From an uncultured Oscillospiraceae bacterium (lineage in GTDB: Bacteria > Bacillota > Clostridia > Oscillospirales > Oscillospiraceae), in the NCBI GenBank assembly GCA_934597255.1, contig CAKTQV010000005.1, positions 62,001-126,000 on the forward strand: a DNA stretch of 64,000 bases. The letters are read 5' to 3'. The number at the start of each line of letters is the position of its first letter. Position 1 is the first letter of the stretch. Shown piece after piece: positions 40,504 through 48,653 of this stretch. Under the pieces are notes generated by a model that did no database searches, was not told the DNA's origin, and saw nothing but the letters and a program-made list of their open reading frames with translations. The translations under genes and the position numbers were made by a program.

Positions 40504-42882
40504 TTGTCACAGATATCAAGACAGGAGCTGCACGCCGCCATCGAGGACAAGCTTTGCGCCCATTTCGGCGTGACCGGCCGCAGCGCCGATAACGAGCAGA
40601 TCTTTCAGGCCGCCGCCATGGTCATCCGCGAGCTGATGAGCCGGCGGCTGGCCGTTCAGACGCCGGCCGGCGGCGAAAAAGAGGTATGCTATCTCTCGAT
40701 GGAATTCCTGCTCGGCCGCAGTCTGATGAAAAACGCCTTCAATCTCGGCGTGGCCGACGCGCTGACCGGCGCGCTGGAGGACATGGGCCGCTGCGCGGCG
40801 GATATTTTTGAAACGGAGCCGGACGCCGGGCTTGGAAACGGCGGGCTCGGCCGGCTGGCCGCCTGCTATTCCGATTCCATGGCCACGCAGAACATCCCCG
40901 CGGTCGGCTATTCGCTGTGCTACGAGCTGGGGCTGTTCCGGCAGATCATCCGCGACGGCAGGCAGACCGAGGCCGCGGACAGCTGGCGCGCCGGCGAGGA
41001 GAGCTGGCTCGTCGCCCGGCCGGAGGACATCTGCGAGGTGCGCTTCGGCGGACAGGTGTCCGAGGAATGGGACTGGTCCGGCACCTGCCGCACCTATCAC
41101 ACGGGCTACACCGCCGTTCTGGCGCTGCCGCGCGATATGCTCATCGCGGGCTACGGCCCCGGCGCGCGGGTCAACACGCTGCGCCTGTGGGACGCGAAAA
41201 GCCCGGAGGAGCTGGATATGTATCTTTTCTCCGGCGGCAAATACGTCGAGGCGATGGCCGGGCGGACCATGGCCGAGGTCATCACCAAGGTACTCTACCC
41301 GGCGGACGACCACCGCGAGGGCAAGGAGCTGCGGCTGAAGCAGCAGTATTTCTTCGTCTCCGCCACGGCGCAGGACATCGTGCGCCGTCACCGCCGCCAG
41401 TTCGGCCCGCTGGACAGCTTTGCCGAACACCACGCCATCCAGATCAACGACACCCATCCCGCGCTCATCATTCCGGAGCTCATGCGCCTGTTCATGGACG
41501 AAAACGGGCTCGGCTGGGACGAGGCGTTCGATCTTCTTTCCCGCTCCGTCGCCTACACGAACCACACCGTCATGTCCGAGGCTCTCGAGCGCTGGCCGCA
41601 GGACATGGTGCAGTCGCTCATGCCGCGCGTGTGGCAGATCCTCTCCGAGCTCAACCGCCGCTGGGCCCAGTGGCTCGTCACCCGCTTCCCCGGAGACCGC
41701 GAGGCGGTGGAAAAAAATCTGATCCTGTTCGGCGGCGAGGTGCATATGGCCAATCTCTGCCAGGCCGTCTGCCGCCGCATCAACGGCGTTTCCCGGCTGC
41801 ACGGCAGCATTTTGAAAACGCGGCTGTTTTCCGCCGTCAGCTCCGTGCGCCCCGAGCGCTATACCTTCGTCACCAACGGCATCGACCACCGCCGCTGGCT
41901 CACACAGATCAATCCGCGGCTGGCCGCGCTCGTGCGCGAGTGCGTCGGAGAGGACTATCTTCTGGAGCCGGAGAGGCTCGACGGGCTGCTCAGATTCGAA
42001 AACGACGGCGCCGTTCTCGAGCGGCTGGCCGCCGTCAAGCAGGCGAACAAGGAGGATTTCGCCGCCTGGTTCCGGCGCTCGCAGGGCGCGCTGCTCGATC
42101 CGCAGGCCGTACTGGACGTGCAGATCAAGCGCCTGCACGAATACAAGCGCCAGCTTCTGTGCGCCATGCTCATCGAGCATCTGCGCCGGCGCATCCACGA
42201 CGCGCCGAACGCGCCGTTTCTGCCGCGCAGCTTCGTTTTCGGCGCCAAGGCGGCCGGCAGCTATACGACCGCCAAGCGGATCATCGAGCTGCTCATCGCG
42301 CTGGGCGAGGACATAAACGCCGACCCGCTCTGCCGGGGAAAGCTGCAGCTGTTCTTCCTGGAAAACTACCGCGTATCCGCCGCCGAGGCGCTCATCCCCG
42401 CCGCGCAGGTATCCGAACAGATATCCACCGCCGGCAAGGAGGCGAGCGGCACCGGCTGCATGAAGCTGATGGCCAACGGCGCGGTCACCATCGGCACGCT
42501 GGACGGGGCGAACGTGGAGATGTACGAGCGGCTCGGCAGCGAGAATATGCAGCTGTTCGGTTTGACCGAGCAGCAGGTGGAGGCGCTGCGGCCGCATTAC
42601 GAGCCCCGCCGGTATTACGACGCCGACCCCGCTCTGCGCGCCGTGCTCGACCGCTTCAGCCGGCGCTTCCCCGATCTGGTTTCCGGGCTTGTCTACGGAG
42701 GCGACCCCTACATGCTTCTGGCCGATTTTTCCTCCTATGTAAAGGCCCACGACACGCTGTACGCCCGCATTGCGGACGGACGCGTAGCGGCGCGGATGTC
42801 CCTTGTGAACATCGCCCGGTCCGGCTATTTTGCCGCCGACCGCGCCGTCCATGAATACGCCAGTACTATCTGGAACATATGA
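40504..42882 (+). CDS. glgP: Glycogen phosphorylase
   Basis: A 792-residue PLP enzyme releasing glucose 1-phosphate from glycogen. The N-terminal VCYLSMEFLLGRSLMKNAF, mid IQINDTHPALIIPELMRL, and the PLP site EASGTGCMKLMANGAVTIGT with the Schiff-base Lys followed by LDGANVEM are clear. The length matches the family. The start is TTG 40504, directly after the glgD stop, with AAAGGAG 12 nt upstream. The operon thus holds both synthesis and breakdown genes; no glgA or glgB is in the window. Confidence 0.94.
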   Translation: MSQISRQELHAAIEDKLCAHFGVTGRSADNEQIFQAAAMVIRELMSRRLAVQTPAGGEKEVCYLSMEFLLGRSLMKNAFNLGVADALTGALEDMGRCAADIFETEPDAGLGNGGLGRLAACYSDSMATQNIPAVGYSLCYELGLFRQIIRDGRQTEAADSWRAGEESWLVARPEDICEVRFGGQVSEEWDWSGTCRTYHTGYTAVLALPRDMLIAGYGPGARVNTLRLWDAKSPEELDMYLFSGGKYVEAMAGRTMAEVITKVLYPADDHREGKELRLKQQYFFVSATAQDIVRRHRRQFGPLDSFAEHHAIQINDTHPALIIPELMRLFMDENGLGWDEAFDLLSRSVAYTNHTVMSEALERWPQDMVQSLMPRVWQILSELNRRWAQWLVTRFPGDREAVEKNLILFGGEVHMANLCQAVCRRINGVSRLHGSILKTRLFSAVSSVRPERYTFVTNGIDHRRWLTQINPRLAALVRECVGEDYLLEPERLDGLLRFENDGAVLERLAAVKQANKEDFAAWFRRSQGALLDPQAVLDVQIKRLHEYKRQLLCAMLIEHLRRRIHDAPNAPFLPRSFVFGAKAAGSYTTAKRIIELLIALGEDINADPLCRGKLQLFFLENYRVSAAEALIPAAQVSEQISTAGKEASGTGCMKLMANGAVTIGTLDGANVEMYERLGSENMQLFGLTEQQVEALRPHYEPRRYYDADPALRAVLDRFSRRFPDLVSGLVYGGDPYMLLADFSSYVKAHDTLYARIADGRVAARMSLVNIARSGYFAADRAVHEYASTIWNI

Positions 42883-42895
42883 AAGGAGAAAAAAC

Positions 42896-44671
42896 ATGAA
42901 GAAAACCAGCAAGACCCTTGCGCTGCTTCTGGCGCTGTGCCTGTGCCTGAGCCTCGGCGCGTTCGCCGCGTCGGGCGAGGCCTCCGGCGACGTGACCGTG
43001 ATGTCCATGAACGCGGACGCGGCCGCCAGCGGCACGGCCTGGACGATGACCGAGGACGGCCTGCAGAGCGCGGATGTCGACGGTGTGGAGATCGTCTCCG
43101 GCGAGATCGGCGCGACCGAGACCGACGGCGCCGAGATCAACATCACGGCCTTCTCCGTCAACGGCTTCAAGGTCACCGGCGGGGAGTACACCATCCGCAA
43201 CACCACCGTCAACAAGACCGTCACCGGCCCCATTGACGCCAACGCCGCCGGCGGCTACATCGCCGGCGTGACCAACGGCCGTCTTGTCATCGACAACTGC
43301 ACGTTCATCAACGCCGGCAAGGGCGGCCGCAACGGCAACTACACCGTTGACTGCGAAGCCTCCGGCGAGATGGTCGTCATCAACTCCGACATCATCCAGA
43401 CCGGCTTCACGGGCGATCCCGAGGGCTACACGGCCGCCATCACCGATCCTCCCTCCAACGCGGGTCTGCTGATCTCCGGCTACGCGCGCGCGAACATGTC
43501 CGTGGGCCAGTCCAAGACCTATTACTACGGCTCCTACGTCGAGACCGAGGGCTGGGCCGCCATGAGCACCGACTCCGCGCAGTCCGGCTTTGAGTTCTAC
43601 AGCTACGACTCCGTCGGCAAGGCGCTGTACGGCGGCTACGGCACCTACGCCGACACCTCCTGCGTCGACTGGTTCTACGGCAGCGTCCTCTCCGCGGCGG
43701 AGGTCGGCGCGATCATCTCCAACAACGGCGAGATCCACATGGCCAACGGCGCCGACGCCACCGAAGACGCGCTCGTTTATCTGCCCGAGGGCTATGAAAA
43801 CACCGCGGATTATACCGCGCGCGGCGGCCGCAGCGTCGTGGAAGCCGGCCGCAACGACTTCCAGATCCACTCCCCCGACATGATGGGCGGCGGCGCGAGC
43901 AGCGAATTCACCGCCATCCTTGACCTGGCCGGCACCGACCTGGTCACGTCCGAAGATCTGGACGCGGAGGCCACGCTTACCGACTGGTATGCCGATTACG
44001 GCCCGGCCTACGGCGAATACGTCGATTTCCTCAAGGGCGCGAACATCCTTGTCAAGTCCACCAGCGCGGACATCACGCTCACGGACGTGACAACGGAGAG
44101 CTCCTCCGGCGTTCTCCTGCTCACGGCGCTCAACTCCGACTCCATGAGCCGCTACGCGCTCGCGGACGACGACATGACCGGCAAGGGCACGCATATGACC
44201 GTTTCCGACAGCGAGGTCTCCGGCGACGTGCTGGCCTATGACTACCAGCGCAGCTGCCTCGTCACGCTGGAAAACGCCACCTGGACCGGCGCGTTCCGCA
44301 AGGCCGACAAGGCCGCCTGGGACGCGATATGGTCCGACGAGTGCAAGGCCGACGCCAACTGCGTCTGGATCCTTGACACCGACAAGTACTACGACGGCGC
44401 GGACAGCGTTCAGGGTCTGGTCGTCGGCGAGGGCGCCGTCTGGAACGTCAGCGGCGAGAGCCACCTCGACCTTCTCACCATTGCCGACGGCGCCGTCATC
44501 AACGGCACCATCACCGTGGATGGCGAGTCCATCGACGGCGAAGCCGGCGTTTACGAGGGCGACATCGTCGTCATGCCCGCCGCCGGCGGCAGCGACAAGC
44601 TCTCGCTGACCATCTCGGTCGACCCCGATTCGGCCATCGGCCAGCTCATCCTGGCCGTCCTCGGCAAATAA
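42896..44671 (+). CDS. Secreted repeat protein at the end of the glycogen operon
   Basis: A 591-residue exported protein: signal peptide (about 1-24), then AASGEASGD immediately after the likely cleavage site, then Asn/Gly/Asp-rich short strands suggesting a beta-helix (VNGFKVTGGEYTIRNTTVN; GLLISGYARANMSVGQSK). It is a paralogue of the 774-residue protein at 10435. AAAGGAG lies 7 nt before ATG 42896, only 13 nt after glgP, so it should be transcribed with it. A carbohydrate or surface role is possible; the function is unknown. Confidence 0.82.
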   Translation: MKKTSKTLALLLALCLCLSLGAFAASGEASGDVTVMSMNADAAASGTAWTMTEDGLQSADVDGVEIVSGEIGATETDGAEINITAFSVNGFKVTGGEYTIRNTTVNKTVTGPIDANAAGGYIAGVTNGRLVIDNCTFINAGKGGRNGNYTVDCEASGEMVVINSDIIQTGFTGDPEGYTAAITDPPSNAGLLISGYARANMSVGQSKTYYYGSYVETEGWAAMSTDSAQSGFEFYSYDSVGKALYGGYGTYADTSCVDWFYGSVLSAAEVGAIISNNGEIHMANGADATEDALVYLPEGYENTADYTARGGRSVVEAGRNDFQIHSPDMMGGGASSEFTAILDLAGTDLVTSEDLDAEATLTDWYADYGPAYGEYVDFLKGANILVKSTSADITLTDVTTESSSGVLLLTALNSDSMSRYALADDDMTGKGTHMTVSDSEVSGDVLAYDYQRSCLVTLENATWTGAFRKADKAAWDAIWSDECKADANCVWILDTDKYYDGADSVQGLVVGEGAVWNVSGESHLDLLTIADGAVINGTITVDGESIDGEAGVYEGDIVVMPAAGGSDKLSLTISVDPDSAIGQLILAVLGK

Positions 44672-44686
44672 TCCGTCCCATACGCA

Positions 44687-44720
44687 AAGCCGCCGGAGCC
44701 TGAGGCTCCGGCGGTTTTCC
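44687..44720 (+). terminator. Terminator of the prs-glg operon
   Basis: A perfect 11-bp stem (44690-44700 with 44704-44714), TGA loop, then TTTTCC. The facing gene ends at 44782 on the other strand. Confidence 0.9.
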
Positions 44721-44781
44721 GAAAGCGCCCCCGGAGCGGCCATACCGTTCCGGGGACTTTCCGCGCGGGCGGACGCCGCCC

Positions 44782-45825
44782 TTATTTTCCGTAAACACCA
44801 TAGGTCTTCGCAATGTCGATCATGCGCTGCGCGCGCTCAAGCCCTGCGTTTGCCGGGTATTCGCAGCCCGTGGCCAGGACGAACCCGCCGCCGGCCGCCA
44901 TGGCGTCGATCTGGCTGCGGCACTGACCGTCCCACTGCTCGTCCGTCCCCAGCACCGCATCCGCCGGCGTCACGCAGCCGATGAGCGTCACATCCCGCCC
45001 GTATTTTTCCTTGCATTCCGCAAAGTCCACGCAGTCGTCCGGCGGGTACAGGAAGGAGATCGCCGCCGGCCGGATGCGCCGGATCTGCGCGTCAAAATAG
45101 ATCCGCCGGCCGCAGTTGTGGATCATGTTCATGCAGCCGCGGCCGCGCACGACGCCGGCCAGCATCTCCATCGGGCCGCCCTCCATCTCGTCCCACATCG
45201 CCTTGCTCATGATCGAGCCGCTGGCAAACAGCGTGTCCCACATGATCGCGTCCGCGCCGGCGTCGCAAAGGGCCCCGGCATAATCCGCCAGCGTTTCCGC
45301 CACGCGCCAGACCGCCGCCTTCACCGCCTCGGGGTCGTCGTACAGATCCAGATACAGCTCCTGCTGGCTGCGCATCATGGACAGCGTCCCGAGCGGCCCG
45401 AACACAAACGCCACGATGGGCAGCTCGCCCTTCTTTTCCGCCGCCAGCCGCCGAACCACATCCAGATGCATGTTCATTCGCCGGCTGTTCCGGTAATCGG
45501 CCTTCCCGATCCTGGCATAATCGTCGATGTCCCGGATCAGAAGCTCATCAAAGTCCGGATGCGCCGCCTCGTTTTCCGGGTACACGATCTTCTGTCCCCA
45601 GGCGTCGCACTCGACGGACAGGTCGATGAGCGTGACCAGGCAGTCTATATCAAACATCTCCGCCGTTTTCAGATATCCCTCGGCACACACGGCCGCGTCT
45701 GTGGACCACGTCGGATAATCCGCCCCGACCAGCCGGCGGTTGACTCCCGCAAGGATGGGGTACACCGGCACCCGATCCGGCTCCTGATGGGAAAGCGCCG
45801 CCAGGACCCGCTCCATCGAATTCAT
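44782..45825 (-). CDS. Uroporphyrinogen-decarboxylase-like methyltransferase, MtaA/CmuA type
   Basis: A 347-residue TIM-barrel protein of the URO-D superfamily. Likely zinc ligands are His and Cys of IHNCGRRI (about 235-242) and Cys in ATGCEYPAN (about 318). This pattern marks MtaA/MtbA/CmuA enzymes, which move methyl groups between corrinoid proteins and coenzymes. The barrel otherwise fits (MERVLAALSHQEPDRVP start; IAFVFGPLG). No corrinoid protein gene is next to it. The divergent neighbour encodes a PocR-domain regulator, which probably controls it. Confidence 0.85.
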   Translation of the reverse strand: MNSMERVLAALSHQEPDRVPVYPILAGVNRRLVGADYPTWSTDAAVCAEGYLKTAEMFDIDCLVTLIDLSVECDAWGQKIVYPENEAAHPDFDELLIRDIDDYARIGKADYRNSRRMNMHLDVVRRLAAEKKGELPIVAFVFGPLGTLSMMRSQQELYLDLYDDPEAVKAAVWRVAETLADYAGALCDAGADAIMWDTLFASGSIMSKAMWDEMEGGPMEMLAGVVRGRGCMNMIHNCGRRIYFDAQIRRIRPAAISFLYPPDDCVDFAECKEKYGRDVTLIGCVTPADAVLGTDEQWDGQCRSQIDAMAAGGGFVLATGCEYPANAGLERAQRMIDIAKTYGVYGK

Positions 45826-45847
45826 ACACTTCGCCCTTTCCAGTTCT

Positions 45848-45876
45848 TTGTTTTTGTGCTATAATCGTATTATAAT
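45848..45876 (+). promoter_or_regulatory. Promoter of the PocR/AraC regulator gene
   Basis: TTGTTT, exactly 17 nt, TATAAT (45871-45876). The same AT-rich stretch has TATAAT on the minus strand (45869-45874) for the divergent methyltransferase gene, so the promoters overlap and a single regulator site could act on both. Confidence 0.6.
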
Positions 45877-45934
45877 CCATGCAAATTCCGGTGTATTGTA
45901 AAAATCACCGAATTTTTTCAATTTGGAGAGATTT

Positions 45935-47185
45935 ATGGCCACAGGACTGTATTCCCTTGTCCCGGAGGAGCGGCTGCGCGATATACTGAGCACGCTGCAT
46001 GAATTTCTGCAGCTTCCGGTGCAGCTGCTCGACGCCGACGGACGGGATCTTCTGCGCTTCGGCGAGGCGCCGGGCTACTGCACCCGGCTGAAAAAGACAC
46101 TGCTGCGCGGCGGCGAGTGCGCCCGGCTGCACGCGAAGGCCGGACTGCGGGCCATGGAGATCGGCGAGGCCTACATCTTCTCCTGCCACGCCGATCTCAA
46201 CCACATCGCCTTCCCGCTGCTCGACCACAGTCTGCTGCTCGGCTGCATCATCATCGGCCCGTTTCTGATGGACGCGCCGGACAGTACCATCGTCAGCGCG
46301 CTGTCCGGGCCGTATGAGCTCGACTCCCGGCTGGCGCTGGAGCTGTACGATGAGCTGGGCACGCTGCGCGTGCTGCCGCCGCGGCAGGTCAATCTTCTGA
46401 AAAAGCTTCTGGAATACATGCTCTCGCCGCTGATGCCGGGCGCGCACCGCTATCTGCGCCAGACGCAGGAAAAGCTGTATCAGCAGTCGCGCATCAGCGA
46501 GTCCATCCAATCCTATAAAACGTATCGGGCCGAGCCGGCGCAAAGCTTCCTGCGCGAGAAGGAGAGCGAGCTTCTCACCGAAGTCCGCACCGGCAGCGTG
46601 GAGCGGGCCAAGGCGCTTCTCAACGAGCTGATCGGCCAGACGCTTTCCGTGGACGGAGGCCGCGCGGACGCCGTCCGCCTGCGCGCGATCGAGCTTTCCA
46701 CGCTGCTGTCGCGCGTCGCCATGGACGGAGGGGCCGACACGGAAAGCGTGTATGCGCTCAACAGCAAATTTGTCACGCTGATGAATTCCCGGCAGGATCT
46801 CGACGAGCTCTGCTTTCTCCTGCAGGACATGGTCGAGGGCTTTATGGACGCCATGTTCAGCCAGACCGACCGCGGCAACCTTTACGTCCGGCGCACGCTT
46901 CAGTATATCGCGGCCAATTACAGCGGCCGGGCCACGCTGGAGGCGGCGGCGAAGGCCGCGGGGCTGAGTCCGAATTATCTGTCCTCGCTGTTCAAGCAGA
47001 TCACGGGCGTCAGCTTCCGTGAGCAGCTTTGCCGTGTGCGCGTCGAACAGAGCAAGCGCCTTCTTCTGAGCACGGATTACTCGCTGGACGACATTGCCGC
47101 CGCCGTCGGCTTTTCCGACCAGAGCTATTACTGCCGGGTGTTCAAGCGCATCGTCGGGCTGACGCCGGGACAGTACCGGAACTGA
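45935..47185 (+). CDS. PocR-domain AraC-family regulator
   Basis: A 416-residue regulator. The N-terminal PocR-type sensor domain (about 10-150: LQLPVQLLDADGRDLLRFG, GYCTRLK, ECARLHAKAGL, FSCHADLNHIAFPLL) has the Cys/His pattern of ligand-sensing domains in methyl- and corrinoid-linked regulators. The AraC DNA-binding part is at the C-terminus (about 315-415: ARTLEAAAKAAGLSPNYLSS-like first HTH and SLDDIAAAVGFSDQSYYCRV second HTH). GGAGAG lies 5-6 nt before ATG 45935. It is divergent from the MtaA-like gene, its likely target. Confidence 0.88.
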   Translation: MATGLYSLVPEERLRDILSTLHEFLQLPVQLLDADGRDLLRFGEAPGYCTRLKKTLLRGGECARLHAKAGLRAMEIGEAYIFSCHADLNHIAFPLLDHSLLLGCIIIGPFLMDAPDSTIVSALSGPYELDSRLALELYDELGTLRVLPPRQVNLLKKLLEYMLSPLMPGAHRYLRQTQEKLYQQSRISESIQSYKTYRAEPAQSFLREKESELLTEVRTGSVERAKALLNELIGQTLSVDGGRADAVRLRAIELSTLLSRVAMDGGADTESVYALNSKFVTLMNSRQDLDELCFLLQDMVEGFMDAMFSQTDRGNLYVRRTLQYIAANYSGRATLEAAAKAAGLSPNYLSSLFKQITGVSFREQLCRVRVEQSKRLLLSTDYSLDDIAAAVGFSDQSYYCRVFKRIVGLTPGQYRN

Positions 47186-47234
47186 CGCGCGGCTTTCTCC
47201 CGCCGCGCGGCGCGGAAGCGGCCGGCGGTATAAA

Positions 47235-47272
47235 CGATCCCCGGAACGGAAAGCTTTCCGTTCCGGGGATCG
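47235..47272. terminator. Bidirectional terminator, perfect 38-nt palindrome
   Basis: CGATCCCCGGAACGGAAAG followed by its exact reverse complement, with TGTATTTTG on the plus strand and TTTATACC on the minus strand. It lies between convergent genes. Confidence 0.88.
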
Positions 47273-47283
47273 TGTATTTTGTC

Positions 47284-48609
47284 TCACGCCTTCTCCGGCT
47301 TTTTTCCCAGCGCCCGGTATACCGTGAGCATCATGGTCGCAAAGCAGGCGACGGAGCCGAGATAGTCGCTCAACGGCTCGGCCAGGTATACGCCCGTAAC
47401 GCCCAGGACCCGCGGCAGCAGCAGCGTGGCCGGGACGACGATGAACGCCTTGCGCAGAAGGGAAAAGAACACGGCCTGCTTTGATTTGCCGAGCGCCGTG
47501 AACGTATTCTGGCCGACAAACTGCAGCCCCATGATCCAGAAACCGCTCATATAAAGCCGCATGGCGTGCCGCCCGGCCGAAAGGAGCGTTTCGTCGGACG
47601 TGTAGATGCGGAAAAGCAGCGCCGGGCACAGCTCGGCCAGCAGGCACATGGCCGTGCAGTAGCCGATGGTGATCCAGAAGACGAAGCGGATGCCGGCGCG
47701 CACGCGCTCATACAGCCCCGCGCCGTAATTGTAGCCGAACACCGGCTGACACCCCTGCGTGATGCCGCGCGGCACCATCATGAATATGTCGTGCAGGCTC
47801 ATCAGAACCGTCATCACGCCGACGCTCACGTCGCCGCCCCACGCCAGCAGAACGCGGTTCGTGACCAGCTCGACCAGCGAATTGGTCACGCCGAACACGA
47901 AGCTGGCCGAGCCGAGCCCCAGGATGCGCCGCACCACCGGCCAGCGCAGCCGCATGGCCGAAAGCTCCAGCCGGACGGCGATCCGCCGCCCGCGCAGAAA
48001 CAGCAGCACCCACACGGTGGAGGCCGCCTGCGAAATAACGGTCGCCACGGCCGCGCCGCGCACGCCCATATCGAGCGCGTAGATGAACAGCGGGTCGAGC
48101 GCGATGTTCAGCACCGCGCCGAGCGCCACCGTGAGCAGGCCCGTCCGGGCAAAGCCCTGGGCGTTTATGTGATAGTTCATGCCGGAGGCGATCATTACGA
48201 ACTCCGTCCCCAGCAGGTATATGACCAGATAGTCCCGCGCATAGGGCAGCGTCTGCTCCGAGGCGCCGAAAAACAGCAGCAGCGGGTCGAGAAAGCACAG
48301 AAACAGCGCCGGCACGGCCAGCCCCGCGATCAGCAGCATGGCAAAGGAGCTGCCCACTACGCCCTTCGCGCTCTCGTCGTCATGGCAGCCGCGGGCGATG
48401 GACACCAGCGGCGCGCCGCCCTGGCCGCACAGGTTCGTAAAGGCCGTGACAAGGCTGATGACCGGCAGGCACACGCCCAGCCCCGTGAGCGCGAGCGCGC
48501 CGGTTCCAGGGATATGGCCGATGTAGACGCGGTCGACCAGATTGTACAGCAGATTGACGATCTGCGCCAGGCAGGTCGGTATGCCCATGCGCAGGACGTT
48601 CGCGCTCAT
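47284..48609 (-). CDS. MATE family efflux transporter
   Basis: A 441-residue, 12-helix multidrug and toxin extrusion protein. The N-half signature is MGIPTCLAQIVNLLYNLVDR followed by VYIGHIPG. The second half has VPRGITQGCQPVFGYNYGAG and GQNTFTALGKSKQAVFFSLL, both typical of the family. The N-terminus is a little shorter than usual, and ATG 48609 with GGGGGAAG just upstream is the only start in frame. It is the last gene of the run starting at parE, 44 nt after uvrB. Confidence 0.92.
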   Translation of the reverse strand: MSANVLRMGIPTCLAQIVNLLYNLVDRVYIGHIPGTGALALTGLGVCLPVISLVTAFTNLCGQGGAPLVSIARGCHDDESAKGVVGSSFAMLLIAGLAVPALFLCFLDPLLLFFGASEQTLPYARDYLVIYLLGTEFVMIASGMNYHINAQGFARTGLLTVALGAVLNIALDPLFIYALDMGVRGAAVATVISQAASTVWVLLFLRGRRIAVRLELSAMRLRWPVVRRILGLGSASFVFGVTNSLVELVTNRVLLAWGGDVSVGVMTVLMSLHDIFMMVPRGITQGCQPVFGYNYGAGLYERVRAGIRFVFWITIGYCTAMCLLAELCPALLFRIYTSDETLLSAGRHAMRLYMSGFWIMGLQFVGQNTFTALGKSKQAVFFSLLRKAFIVVPATLLLPRVLGVTGVYLAEPLSDYLGSVACFATMMLTVYRALGKKPEKA

Positions 48610-48653
48610 CTTCCCCCGGGAAAAATCGTTTTGTATCGCAGTCTGAGCCGTTT

